Shown here one piece after another: positions 52,154 through 62,266 of a stretch of 64,000 nucleotides of DNA (position 1 is the stretch's first letter; every line of letters begins with the position of its first letter). Under the pieces are notes generated by a model, which made no database searches, was not told where the DNA came from, and saw only the letters and a list, made by a program, of their open reading frames with translations. The stretch covers positions 2,404,047-2,468,046 of the forward strand of contig NZ_CP020914.1 in assembly GCF_007833355.1 (NCBI RefSeq). The letters run 5' to 3'. The position numbers were made by a program, and so were the translations under genes. Source of the stretch: Denitratisoma sp. DHT3 (GTDB taxonomy: Bacteria; Pseudomonadota; Gammaproteobacteria; Burkholderiales; Rhodocyclaceae).

Positions 52154-52212
52154 ACTATCCCGCCGTCCGCATGGTCAAGGTCGGGATTGTTTGGTGCCGA
52201 CTTGGCCGATTT

Positions 52213-52315
52213 AGCGTGCAACAGCAAATAATGGAACGGCCAGTCGAATGTTTGAGCGTAGCGAACAAGTCAGTCACCTCCCCCGGAGAGGAGGAGGCCG
52301 GGAGGGGAGGGGTTT
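52213..52315. repeat. GC-rich intergenic repeat, short form, copy 2
   Basis: It begins TAGCGTGCAACAGCA, has TTTGAGCGTAGCGAAC (one-base variants of the GAGCGCAGCGAGC core) and CACCTCCCCCGGAGAGGAGGAGGC, closely matching the element at 37212-37300. It interrupts the ccm gene string between ccmB and ccmF; the rest of the 248-bp gap shows nothing else. Confidence 0.65.
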
Positions 52316-52401
52316 CCTGCTGCCTTTTCAACCAGGCAGCACAACCCGTTGTCGAAGCCTCTCATGTTTGATTCCAGCCTGGCTGGTTTAGGAGAAACCC
52401 C

Positions 52402-54375
52402 ATGATTCCTGAGATTGGGCATTTCGCCCTGATCGCCGCGCTGGCGGTGGCGCTGGTGCAAGGCGTGCTGCCGCTGGCGGGCGCCCTGCGCGGCGACCAT
52501 CGCCTGATGGGCCTGGCCCGGCCGGGCGCGGTGGCGCTGTTCGGCTGCGTCGCGCTGGCCTACGGCTGCCTGACCCAGGCCTTCGTCAGCAACGACTTTT
52601 CGGTCGACTACGTGGCCCAGCACTCCAACACCCTGCTGCCGATGTTCTACAAGGTGGCGGCGGTGTGGGGCGGCCACGAAGGCTCGATGCTGCTGTGGGC
52701 GCTGATCCTCGCCCTCTGGGCGCTGGGCGTCGCCCTGTTCAGCCGGCGCCTGCCCGAGGAAACGGTGACCATCGTGCTCTCGGTGATGGGCCTGATCAGC
52801 ATCGGCTTCCTCTCCTTCCTGTTATTCACCTCCAATCCTTTCGAACGCATGCTGCCGCCCGCGCCCGACGGCAACGACCTCAACCCGCTGCTGCAGGATC
52901 CGGGCATGGCCTTCCACCCGCCGCTGCTCTACATGGGCTATGTCGGTTTCTCGGTCGCCTTCGCCTTCGCCCTGGCCGCCCTGATCTCGGGCCGGCTGGA
53001 CGCGGCCTGGGCGCGCTGGTCGCGGCCATGGACCACGGTGGCCTGGGTCTTCCTCACCCTGGGCATCGCGCTGGGTTCCTACTGGGCCTACTACGAACTG
53101 GGCTGGGGCGGCTGGTGGTTCTGGGATCCGGTGGAGAACGCCTCCTTCATGCCCTGGCTGGTGGGCACCGCGCTGATCCATTCCCTGGCGGTCACGGAAA
53201 AGCGCGGCAGCTTCAAGAACTGGACCGTGCTGCTGGCGATCCTGGCGTTCTCCCTGTCGCTGCTGGGCACCTTTCTGGTCCGCTCCGGGGTGCTGACCTC
53301 GGTCCACGCCTTCGCCACCGATCCGAAACGGGGGGTCTTCGTCCTCAGCTTCCTGGCTCTGGTGGTCGGCGCCTCGCTCACCCTGTTCGCCTGGCGCGCG
53401 CCCAAAGTCGGCCTCGGCGGACGCTTCGAACTGTTCTCGCGCGAATCGCTGCTGCTGGTGAATAACGTCCTGCTCTCGGCGGCCGCCGGCACCGTGCTGC
53501 TGGGCACCCTCTATCCACTGTTCCTGGACGCCCTCAACCTGGGCAAGATCTCCGTCGGTCCGCCCTATTTCGACGCCGTCTTCGTGCCGCTGATGGTGCC
53601 CCTGGCGATCCTGATCGGCATCGGCCCCTTCGCCCGCTGGAAGGCCGCGCGGGGCAGCGACCTACCGGCGAGCCTGCGCTGGCTGGCCGTGGTCCTGCTG
53701 CCGGCGGCGATCGGACTGCCCTTCCTGCTGGGCCACGGCTCCGCCCTGGTCTCGCTGGGGCTGTGGCTGGGCTTCTGGTGTCTCGGCGCCAGCGCCGTGC
53801 AACTGGCGCAGCGCCTCAAGGGCGGCGCCTCCATTGGCGGCCGCCTGGCGGCGATTCCGCGCGCCTACTGGGGCATGCTGCTGGCCCACGCCGGCGTCGG
53901 CCTGTTCATTCTCGGCGTCACCGTGGTCAAGGGCTACGAAAGCATGTCCGAAGTGCGCATGGCGGCGGGCGACGCCGCCCATGTCGGCGGCTACACCTTC
54001 ACGTTCAACGACATCGAGGAATTGCCGGGCCCCAACTACATCACCAACAAGGCCCGCATCGAGGTCAGCCGCGAAGGCAGGAAGCTGGCGGTGATGACGC
54101 CCGAGAAGCGGATCTACAACGTGCAGCGGATGCCGATGACCGAGGCCGCGATCGACACCGGCGTCCTGCGCGACCTTTATGTCGCGCTGGGCGAGCCGGT
54201 CGACGCCGGCACCTGGATCGTCCGCATCCAGTCCAAACCCCTGGTGACCTGGATCTGGTGGGGCTGCCTGGCGATGGCCCTGGGCGGCGTGCTGGCCGCC
54301 AGCGACCGCCGCTACCGGATTGCGCGCGCGGCCACTGCCGCCAACGCCACCACTGCCGCGACCGCCAAAACCTGA
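52402..54375 (+). CDS. ccmF: Cytochrome c heme lyase subunit CcmF
   Basis: A 657-residue membrane protein with about 14-15 helices. The periplasmic WWD motif WGGWWFWDPVENASFMPW is at about 232-249, and flanking histidines appear in DPGMAFHPPLLYMG, GTALIHSLAVTEKRG and VLTSVHAFA. A large periplasmic domain with LPGPNYITNKARIEV precedes the last helix; the C-terminus is an Ala/Thr-rich tail of little complexity. CcmF ligates heme to apocytochrome with CcmH. GGAGAAACCCC precedes the ATG. Confidence 0.97.
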   Translation: MIPEIGHFALIAALAVALVQGVLPLAGALRGDHRLMGLARPGAVALFGCVALAYGCLTQAFVSNDFSVDYVAQHSNTLLPMFYKVAAVWGGHEGSMLLWALILALWALGVALFSRRLPEETVTIVLSVMGLISIGFLSFLLFTSNPFERMLPPAPDGNDLNPLLQDPGMAFHPPLLYMGYVGFSVAFAFALAALISGRLDAAWARWSRPWTTVAWVFLTLGIALGSYWAYYELGWGGWWFWDPVENASFMPWLVGTALIHSLAVTEKRGSFKNWTVLLAILAFSLSLLGTFLVRSGVLTSVHAFATDPKRGVFVLSFLALVVGASLTLFAWRAPKVGLGGRFELFSRESLLLVNNVLLSAAAGTVLLGTLYPLFLDALNLGKISVGPPYFDAVFVPLMVPLAILIGIGPFARWKAARGSDLPASLRWLAVVLLPAAIGLPFLLGHGSALVSLGLWLGFWCLGASAVQLAQRLKGGASIGGRLAAIPRAYWGMLLAHAGVGLFILGVTVVKGYESMSEVRMAAGDAAHVGGYTFTFNDIEELPGPNYITNKARIEVSREGRKLAVMTPEKRIYNVQRMPMTEAAIDTGVLRDLYVALGEPVDAGTWIVRIQSKPLVTWIWWGCLAMALGGVLAASDRRYRIARAATAANATTAATAKT

Positions 54376-54384
54376 GGAGACCAC

Positions 54385-54912
54385 ATGCGCCGCTTTCTGT
54401 TGCCCCTGGGCATTTTCGTGGTCCTCGTCGGCTTTCTGGCCGTCGGCCTGCGCCTCGATCCGCGCGAGGTGCCCTCGCCCCTGATCGGCAAGCCGGCTCC
54501 CGACTTCCACCTGACCCAGCTCCACGCGGCCGACCGGACCATCGCGCCGGCGGACCTGAAAGGCAAGGTCTGGCTGCTCAACGTCTGGGCCTCCTGGTGC
54601 GTCTCCTGCCGCCAGGAGCACCCGCTGCTGGTGGATCTGGCCCGCCAGGACATCGTTCCCATCGTCGGCCTCAACTACAAGGACGAACGCGACGCCGGCA
54701 AGGCCTGGCTGGCCCGGCACGGCGATCCCTACCAGCTCTCGGCCTGGGACCACGACGGCCGGGTCGGCATCGACTACGGCGTCTATGGCGTGCCCGAGAC
54801 CTTCGTCATCGACAAGGCCGGCACCATCCGCTACAAGCAGATCGGCCCGATCACGGCCGAGGCGCTCAAGGAAAAAATCATTCCGCTGATCAAGGAACTC
54901 GACGGTGCGTAA
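54385..54912 (+). CDS. ccmG: Thiol:disulfide interchange protein CcmG/DsbE
   Basis: A 175-residue membrane-anchored thioredoxin-fold protein. One N-terminal helix is followed by the redox motif WASWCVSCRQEHP with Cys72 and Cys75, the family GVYGVPETFVID cis-Pro loop and an acidic groove. It reduces apocytochrome or CcmH cysteines in the periplasm so heme can attach. It begins 9 bp after ccmF and overlaps ccmH by 8 bp. Confidence 0.96.
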   Translation: MRRFLLPLGIFVVLVGFLAVGLRLDPREVPSPLIGKPAPDFHLTQLHAADRTIAPADLKGKVWLLNVWASWCVSCRQEHPLLVDLARQDIVPIVGLNYKDERDAGKAWLARHGDPYQLSAWDHDGRVGIDYGVYGVPETFVIDKAGTIRYKQIGPITAEALKEKIIPLIKELDGA

Positions 54913-55381
54913 ATTCATTCTCCTCGCCGGCCTGCTGCTTTGTACCGGCCTCGCCGCGCCGGTGCTGGCCAAGGAAGCCGCCCCGGCGGCCGAGGACCAG
55001 GCGCTGGAAGCGCGGGTCCATGCCATCGCGGAAGACCTGCGCTGCCTGGTCTGCCAGAATCAGAACCTGGCCGACTCCCACGCCGAACTCGCCATCGACC
55101 TGAAGAACGAAATCCGCGAAATGTTCAGGAAGGGCATGACGGAACAGCAGGTCACCGACTTCCTGGTCCAGCGTTACGGCGATTTCGTGTTGTACCGGCC
55201 GCCGGTCAAGAGCAACACCTGGCTGCTTTGGATCGGACCGTTCCTGCTGCTGGCGGGCGGGCTGGGCGTCTTGTTCGTGAAATTGCGCAAACGCCGCCAG
55301 CAGGTGGCGGCACCGCTTTCCGTCGAGGAAAGGGCGGCGGCGGAGCGTTTGTTGGATAGCAATGGGAAGGAAGGGGCATGA
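54905..55381 (+). CDS. ccmH: Cytochrome c maturation protein CcmH (CcmL)
   Basis: A 158-residue protein with signal peptide (cleavage near VLA-K), the redox motif RCLVCQNQNLADS (Cys47, Cys50), a periplasmic three-helix bundle (FRKGMTEQQVTDFLVQRYGDF region), one membrane helix (TWLLWIGPFLLLAGGLGVLF) and a short basic cytoplasmic tail. It binds apocytochrome c thiols. The start is GTG 54905 inside ccmG; the end overlaps ccmI (ATGA). Confidence 0.95.
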   Translation: MRKFILLAGLLLCTGLAAPVLAKEAAPAAEDQALEARVHAIAEDLRCLVCQNQNLADSHAELAIDLKNEIREMFRKGMTEQQVTDFLVQRYGDFVLYRPPVKSNTWLLWIGPFLLLAGGLGVLFVKLRKRRQQVAAPLSVEERAAAERLLDSNGKEGA

Positions 55382-56646
55382 CCCTGTTCATCATCATCGT
55401 CGGCGCCCTGCTGGTCGCCGTCATCGCCGCCCTGGTATTGCCGTTGATCCGTACCCGCCCGGCCGACGCCGGCGATCCCGGCCAAGCCCGGGCCTTGAGC
55501 CTGATGGTGCTGCGCGAGCAGCGCGCCGACCTGGAGCGGGAGCGGGCCGAAGGCACCCTGGACGACAACGCCTACGCGCAGGCCAAGGAGGAACTGGAGC
55601 GCCGCGCGCTGGACGACGCGCTGGCGGATGCGCCCCTGTCCCCGAACCGCCCCCTCCAGGCACCGCGCGCCGCCCTGGCCGTCGCCATCGCGCTGCTGCT
55701 GCCGCTGCTGACGGTCGGCATCTACGCCTTCCAGGGCACCCCGGATGCCTTGATCGCGGGCAAGCAGACGGGTGCCGGCAGCGACGCCCACAGTGCCACC
55801 CCCGAACAGGTTGCCGCCATGGTCGAGCGCCTGGCGCAACGCATGGCGGAATCTCCCGACGACGGCCAGGGCTGGCTGATGCTGGCCCGTTCCTATGCCG
55901 CGCTGGGCAGGTTCGCCGAATCCGCCGCCGCCTATGGCAAGGCGACCGCGTTGCTGTCGCCCAACGCCCAGATGCTGGCCGACTATGCCGACGCAATGGC
56001 CATGGCGCAGGGACGCAGCCTGCGCGGCGAGCCGGAGAAGCTGCTGCGCCAGGCCCTGCAGGCCGACCCCGACAACGTCAAGGCGCTGGCGCTGGCCGGC
56101 ACCGCCGCCTTCGACCAGCACGACTACGCGCAGGCGATCGCCCACTGGCAGAAAATCCTCGCCCGGCTGCCGCCGGACAACGAACTCGCCGAGGGCATCC
56201 AGAACGGCATCCGCGAAGCCCGGGAGCGCATGGGCGGCGGTGCCGGCCAGCCCCCCGCCGCGCGACAGCAGAGCAAGCCGGCCGCCGCCAAGGCACCAAC
56301 CGCCGACAGCGTCTCCGGCACGGTTTCGCTGGCGCCCGCGGTCAAGGCCAAGGCCGCGCCGGGCGACACGGTGTTCATCTTCGCGCGCGCCGCCAACGGT
56401 CCCAAGATGCCGCTGGCCATCCTGAAGAAGACCGTGGCCGAGCTGCCGGCCGCGTTCGAGCTCGGCGACAGCCAGATGATGACGCCCGACATGAAACTCT
56501 CCGACTTCCCGGAAGTGATCGTCGGCGCCCGCATCTCCAAGAGCGGCGACGCGATCGCCCGCGCCGGCGACATCGAAGGCTTCTCCGCGCCGACCGCCCC
56601 GGGCGCGAAGAACCTGAAGGTCGTGATCGACAGCGTGCGGAATTAG
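55378..56646 (+). CDS. ccmI: Cytochrome c maturation apocytochrome chaperone CcmI (TPR)
   Basis: A 422-residue protein: an N-terminal helix (LFIIIVGALLVAVIAALVL), a cytoplasmic coiled coil with Leu/Arg-rich repeats (about 40-85), a second helix (about 100-120), then periplasmic TPR repeats (about 145-280; GWLMLARSYAALGRFAESAAAY, AGTAAFDQHDYAQAIAHW) and a C-terminal beta-rich domain (about 310-422). CcmI/CycH holds the C-terminal helix of apocytochromes for the heme lyase. It is the last ccm gene and is followed by a 157-bp repeat. Confidence 0.93.
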   Translation: MTLFIIIVGALLVAVIAALVLPLIRTRPADAGDPGQARALSLMVLREQRADLERERAEGTLDDNAYAQAKEELERRALDDALADAPLSPNRPLQAPRAALAVAIALLLPLLTVGIYAFQGTPDALIAGKQTGAGSDAHSATPEQVAAMVERLAQRMAESPDDGQGWLMLARSYAALGRFAESAAAYGKATALLSPNAQMLADYADAMAMAQGRSLRGEPEKLLRQALQADPDNVKALALAGTAAFDQHDYAQAIAHWQKILARLPPDNELAEGIQNGIREARERMGGGAGQPPAARQQSKPAAAKAPTADSVSGTVSLAPAVKAKAAPGDTVFIFARAANGPKMPLAILKKTVAELPAAFELGDSQMMTPDMKLSDFPEVIVGARISKSGDAIARAGDIEGFSAPTAPGAKNLKVVIDSVRN

Positions 56647-56651
56647 GAATT

Positions 56652-56808
56652 AGCGTAAAAAACGAGCTTTTCCGCCGGGCCGTCCCAAGGAAAAGCGGCA
56701 CGCGGCGCCAGCCGCAACGCATCGGTGCCGCTACGAAGCTCCCCCAAACACCCGAGCGCAGCGAGCCGTATCGCCCCCCCGGAGGGGGGCGAAGGGGGGC
56801 GAGCCTTT
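56652..56808. repeat. 157-bp dispersed intergenic repeat, copy 2
   Basis: Same length and order of blocks as the copy at 35643-35799: AGCGTAAAAAACGAGCTTTT, GCCGCAACGCATCGGTG, CCCCCAAACACCCGAGCGCAG, the CCCCCCGGAGGGGGG hairpin and GCGAAGGGGGGCGAGCCTTT. Like copy 1 its right end lies within 3 bp of the stop codon of a minus-strand transporter gene. Confidence 0.85.
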
Positions 56809-56811
56809 AAA

Positions 56812-57150
56812 TCAGGAAAACGTTTTCAGGCCGACGATGCCGGCGACGATCAGGCCGATGCTGACCAGGCGGACGATCTCGCGCGACTCGCCGAACAGGA
56901 CCATCCCCAGCAGGGCGGTGCCGACCGCGCCGATGCCGGTCCACACCGCGTAGGCGGTGCCCAGCGGCAGCGCCTTCAGCGACCAGCCCAGGAGCAGCAC
57001 CGAGGCCGCCATCAGGGCCAGGGTGAGCAGGGAAGGCAGGGGGCGACTGAAACCGTCCACGTATTTCAGCCCCACCGCCCAGCCAACCTCGCACAGGCCG
57101 GCGACGAACAGCACCAGCCAGGCGGCCAGGGGCGACAAGGTGGGCGACAT
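56812..57150 (-). CDS. gdx: SMR-family guanidinium exporter (Gdx/SugE type)
   Basis: A 112-residue protein with four membrane helices. [20 protein letters not shown] contains the membrane-embedded Glu that binds substrate, followed by [18 protein letters not shown] and VGLKTF, wording that matches the SugE/Gdx branch rather than EmrE. Gdx proteins export guanidinium in exchange for protons. The ATG at 57150 puts the start at the family's usual place; a GTG at 57180 would overlap hemL. No guanidine riboswitch was recognised upstream, since hemL is immediately there. Confidence 0.88.
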   Translation of the reverse strand: MSPTLSPLAAWLVLFVAGLCEVGWAVGLKYVDGFSRPLPSLLTLALMAASVLLLGWSLKALPLGTAYAVWTGIGAVGTALLGMVLFGESREIVRLVSIGLIVAGIVGLKTFS

Positions 57151-57172
57151 GGAGTGCAGGGACGAGGCCGCC

Positions 57173-58446
<1,274 letters not shown>

Positions 58447-58450
<4 letters not shown>

Positions 58451-59091
58451 GTCTGGTTCGCAAAAAACAGGTTCTGAAAGGCTTCCGACCGTGCGGAAAT
58501 GTCCATTGCGTCGAAGAGGTCGGTGATCACGGCCACCATGTCGGCCCCTGCGGCGATCGCCGCGGGGGCGTTCTCCAGGGTGATGCCGCCGATCGCCGCC
58601 ACCGGCAGTTCGAAACGGCGCTTGGCCTCGCCCAGCAGGTCGAGGGAGGCGCGCATCGCCTGCGGTTTGGTGCCCGAGACATATACGCTGCCGACGCCCA
58701 CGTAGTCGGCGCCGGCCCTGGCCGCGGCCTCGACGCGGTCCAGATCGGCATAGCAGGAAACACCGAGAATGCGCTCGGGCCCCAGTTCCTTGCGGGCGGC
58801 GACCGCGTCGCCGTCGCTGTCGCCCAGATGCACGCCGTCGGCGCCGATCTCCAGCGCCAGCGGCAGGTCGTCATTGACGATCAACAAGGCGCCGACGGCG
58901 CGGCAGACGCGCAGCAATTCGGCCGCCTGCGCCCGGCGCAGAGGCGCGGGCGCCGTCTTGTTGCGATACTGGACCAGGCGCCCACCGCCGCGCAGCACCA
59001 TGCCGATCATCGCCGACAGCCGCGGCAGCAGCATGTCGTCCGGGGTGATGGTGTAGAGCCCGCGCAGCATTGCGCGCTTGCCAAGACTCAT
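58447..59091 (-). CDS. thiE: Thiamine-phosphate synthase ThiE
   Basis: A 214-residue TIM-barrel enzyme that joins HMP-pyrophosphate and thiazole phosphate. [65 protein letters not shown] is the family order, with GTKPQA and AIGGIT in the phosphate-binding end. The start at ATG 59091 overlaps thiD by 4 bp; ATG 59070 ([10 protein letters not shown]) is an alternative. Confidence 0.95.
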
Positions 59092-59972
59092 GGTCGCACT
59101 CCCCCGGGTGCGTTGCCCGCGGTGCCCGCAGCCGGCTCCGCAATGTCCTCTTCGCCGCGCGCCCAGAACAGGCGGTCGGGAATGTACTGGCCCATGCCGG
59201 GGCGGAAACCCGCCGCCAGGGCCTGCCAGGTGTATTCCTGGGCCTCGCGCACCGCCTCCTCGATCTCCACCCCCTGCGCCAGGTTGGCGGCGATCGCCGA
59301 CGCCAGGGTGCAGCCCGAGCCGTGGTAGCTGCCCGGCAGGCGCTCCCAGCGGTCGGCCCGCAACTGGCCGCGCGGACCGTAGAGCGTATTCACCACCTGC
59401 GGCGTGTGTTCGTGGGTGCCGGTGACCAGCACGTACTCGCAGCCCGCCACGATCAGGCGCCGCGCGCACTCGGACAGCGAAGGCTGGTCGTCCTCGTTGT
59501 CCTCGTCCAGCGCCAGGCGCCGGGCCTCCAGGCTGTTGGGGGTGATGATGGAGGTCTGCGGCAGCAGCAGCTCGGTCATCGCCGCCACCATCTCCTCGTC
59601 GGCCAGCTGTTCGCCCCGCCCCGAGGCCAGCACCGGGTCCAGCACCAGCGGAATGTCCGGGTAGTCGGAGACGATCTCGGCGATGGCTGCGATGGTCTCC
59701 ACGCTGCCCAGGAGGCCCAGCTTGAAGGCCGCCACGGGCATGTCCTCCAGGAGCGCCCGGGCCTGGTCGGCGACCCAGTCGGCATCGATCGCCAGCACCG
59801 ACTCGACGCCGGCCGTGTCCTGCACGGTGATCGCCGTCACCACCGACAGCGGGTGGCAGCCCATGCTGGCCAAGGTGAGCAGATCGGCCTGGATGCCGGC
59901 GCCGCCGGTGGGATCGGTGGCGGCGAAGGTCAGGACCAGGGGCAGCGCGGATTCGGCAGCGAGGGAAGGCAT
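59088..59972 (-). CDS. thiD: Hydroxymethylpyrimidine/phosphomethylpyrimidine kinase ThiD
   Basis: A 294-residue ribokinase-fold enzyme. TFAATDPTGGAGIQADLLTL at the N-terminus, GCHPLSVVTAITVQDT, VLDPVLASGRGEQL, TPNSLEARRL and the anion-hole GSGCTLASAIAANLAQG identify ThiD. It phosphorylates HMP twice for thiamin synthesis. It heads the thiD-thiE-hemL(-gdx) minus-strand run; no TPP riboswitch was recognised in the 150-bp upstream gap. Confidence 0.95.
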   Translation of the reverse strand: MPSLAAESALPLVLTFAATDPTGGAGIQADLLTLASMGCHPLSVVTAITVQDTAGVESVLAIDADWVADQARALLEDMPVAAFKLGLLGSVETIAAIAEIVSDYPDIPLVLDPVLASGRGEQLADEEMVAAMTELLLPQTSIITPNSLEARRLALDEDNEDDQPSLSECARRLIVAGCEYVLVTGTHEHTPQVVNTLYGPRGQLRADRWERLPGSYHGSGCTLASAIAANLAQGVEIEEAVREAQEYTWQALAAGFRPGMGQYIPDRLFWARGEEDIAEPAAGTAGNAPGGVRP

Positions 59973-60122
59973 GGGCGGCGGGAAAAGCTGCGATAGACGC
60001 GCCCATTCTAACCGATCGCCGCCCGCCGCCCGACCGGGAAGGGCGGCCGACGCGGTCCATGGGAAACCAATCGGGGGACGAATCGTGGACAATACGCACC
60101 CGTCGATTTCCCGCATCCGCCG

Positions 60123-60719
60123 ATGCTCAAATCCTTCCGCCGTCAACTCGCCAAGCTGGGTCCCGCCCTGTTTCGTCTGCTGGCCCTCACCTGGCGCATC
60201 CGCGCGCGCGGCCCGCTGCCGCCCGAGCCGGCGGTGGTCGCCTTCTGGCACGGGGAGATGCTGCCGGTCTGGAAACACCTCGCCGCCCGGCGCCCGCACG
60301 CCCTGGTGAGCCGCAGCCGCGACGGCGGCCTGCTCACCCGCCTGCTCGAAGGCTGGGGCTACACGGTGATCCGCGGCTCCTCCTCCAAGGGCAACAAGGA
60401 GGCCTGGACCGAACTGGTGACGGCGGCGCGCCGCCACCGGGTGCTGCTCACCCCCGATGGGCCGCGCGGGCCGGCGCGGGTGCTGAAGGCCGGTGCGGTG
60501 GTCGCCGCCCATCGCGCCGGCGTGCCGCTCTATCTGTGCCGGGTGCGCTGCCGCTGGGCGATCCGCGGCACCCACTGGGACAACTTCCTGATCCCGCTGC
60601 CCGGCGCCGCCATCGCCCTGGAGTTCGTGCATCTGCCGGTACCGGCGGACGCGGACCGCGACACCATCGACCGGCTGATCGACGAAGCGCAACAGCTGCT
60701 CAACGCAGCCGCGGACTGA
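60123..60719 (+). CDS. DUF374 / lysophospholipid acyltransferase family protein
   Basis: A 198-residue LPLAT-superfamily protein. VAFWHGEMLPVWKHLA holds the HxxxxP-like acyltransferase motif, SRSRDGGLLTRLLEGWGY and RGSSSKGN follow, and LLTPDGPRGPARVLKAGAV matches the DUF374 signature. Likely membrane-associated through its basic N-terminus, acting on lipid A or glycerolipid acylation, but no member-specific substrate can be assigned. Its 3' end overlaps the convergent photolyase gene by 20 bp. Confidence 0.88.
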   Translation: MLKSFRRQLAKLGPALFRLLALTWRIRARGPLPPEPAVVAFWHGEMLPVWKHLAARRPHALVSRSRDGGLLTRLLEGWGYTVIRGSSSKGNKEAWTELVTAARRHRVLLTPDGPRGPARVLKAGAVVAAHRAGVPLYLCRVRCRWAIRGTHWDNFLIPLPGAAIALEFVHLPVPADADRDTIDRLIDEAQQLLNAAAD

Positions 60720-62139
60720 TCTGCCGGAAGCGTTCCAGGGTCCGCTGCCGGGCCAGGGCATGGTCGACCAGGGGCGCCGGATAGTCGCGACCGATGAGCA
60801 CCCCGCAAGCCGTCTGCTGCTGATGACTCATCTGCCAGGGCGCGTGGATGAAACGATCAGGAACGGCCGCCAGCACCGGTAATTGGCTGCGGATGAAGAC
60901 GCCGCCGGGGTCGAACCGTTCCGACTGGGCCACTGGGTTGAAGATGCGGAACCAGGGCTGGGCGTCGCAGCCGGTGGAGGCGGCCCACTGCCAGCCGCCG
61001 TTGTTGGCGGCCAGGTCGTGATCGATCAGCTGTTCGGCGAAATAGCCGGCGCCGCGCCGCCAGTCCTGCCCCAGATCCTTGGTCAGGAACGAGGCCGCCA
61101 CCATGCGCAGCCGGTTGTGCATGAAACCGGTCCGGTTGAGCTGGGCCATCGCCGCGTCCACCAGCGGATAGCCGGTGCGGCCCTCGCACCAGGCCAGGAA
61201 CGGTGCCGGGTCGTCGGCCCAGGCCAGGGCGTCGAACGCCGGCTTGAAGCAGCCATCGACCAGGTACGGGTGATGCCACAACAGCATCTGGTAGAACTCG
61301 CGCCAGATCAGCTCGGAGAGCCAGACCTCCGCCCCGCGGCTGGCCATCAGGGTGGCGCGGCCGTGGGCGAAGGCCGCCAGGCGCCGGATCGACACGGTGC
61401 CGAAGCGCAGGTGCGCCGACAGCCCCGAAGTGGCCGCCAGCGCGGGGATGTCGCGGCGCTCGGCGTAGTCGTCGATGCGCGCGGCGAACTCTTGGAACAG
61501 GGCTTCGCCGCCAGCCATGCCGGCCGGCGGCAGCGGAGCGGGTTCCGCCGTGAAGCCCAGCCGAGCCAAATCGGGCAGAGGCGCCGGCAGCGGCGGCGGT
61601 GCGAGCCGGGCCAGCCACGGCTGCACCGGGTGGGGCGCCAGATCCTGCGGCGTCAGGCGTGCCAGCCAGGCGCGCCGGTAGGGCGTGAACACCGCATAGG
61701 GACGGCCGGCGCCGCTCAGCACCTCGTCCCGCTCGAAGATCACCTGGTCCTTGCTGCCTCGCATCGCGCGTCCATCGGCCGCCAGGCGGCGGGCCACCGC
61801 GGCGTCGCGCCGCCGCGCCGTCGGTTCGTAGTCGCGGTTGGCATAGACTGCCGCCACGTTCAGTTCCGCCGCCAGGCGGGGAATCTCATCCTCGGGCCGG
61901 CCCTCGCGCCAGATCAGGCCACCGCCGGCCTGACGCAGTGCGGCATCGAGCTGGCGCAGGCATTCGAGCAGGAAGGCCACGCGCCGTACGCTGCGGCCGT
62001 GCAAGGCGTCCAGGATTTCCCGGTCGAAGACGAAGGCGCACCAGACTCGTTCATGTCCACCCAGCGCCGCCGCAAGCGCGGCCTGATCATCCAGCCGCAG
62101 ATCGCGGCGGAACCAGACGAGGGCGGCACTGCCGTTCAT
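60700..62139 (-). CDS. phrB: Deoxyribodipyrimidine photolyase (class I CPD)
   Basis: A 479-residue FAD enzyme that repairs pyrimidine dimers using light. The N-terminal antenna domain opens LVWFRRDLRLDDQAAL; the C-terminal FAD domain has YAERRDIPALAATSGLSAHL, EFYQMLLWHHP, GYPLVDAAMAQLNRTGFMHN, RMVAASFLTKDL and LIDHDLAANNGGWQWAASTG. The ATG at 62139 is used. Function is self-contained and needs no neighbour. Presence suggests at least occasional light exposure of the organism. Confidence 0.96.
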   Translation of the reverse strand: MNGSAALVWFRRDLRLDDQAALAAALGGHERVWCAFVFDREILDALHGRSVRRVAFLLECLRQLDAALRQAGGGLIWREGRPEDEIPRLAAELNVAAVYANRDYEPTARRRDAAVARRLAADGRAMRGSKDQVIFERDEVLSGAGRPYAVFTPYRRAWLARLTPQDLAPHPVQPWLARLAPPPLPAPLPDLARLGFTAEPAPLPPAGMAGGEALFQEFAARIDDYAERRDIPALAATSGLSAHLRFGTVSIRRLAAFAHGRATLMASRGAEVWLSELIWREFYQMLLWHHPYLVDGCFKPAFDALAWADDPAPFLAWCEGRTGYPLVDAAMAQLNRTGFMHNRLRMVAASFLTKDLGQDWRRGAGYFAEQLIDHDLAANNGGWQWAASTGCDAQPWFRIFNPVAQSERFDPGGVFIRSQLPVLAAVPDRFIHAPWQMSHQQQTACGVLIGRDYPAPLVDHALARQRTLERFRQISPRLR

Positions 62140-62266
62140 GGCCGATGCCGCACGGGCTCGGCGGTGCCGGCGCACATCTGGACAAGTCGGCGCTCCCGAT
62201 GAAACAAGTTCCGCTTGCGCCCCTGCGGCGAGAATGGACGCCATGCACGCCCCCGCGCCATCATCC

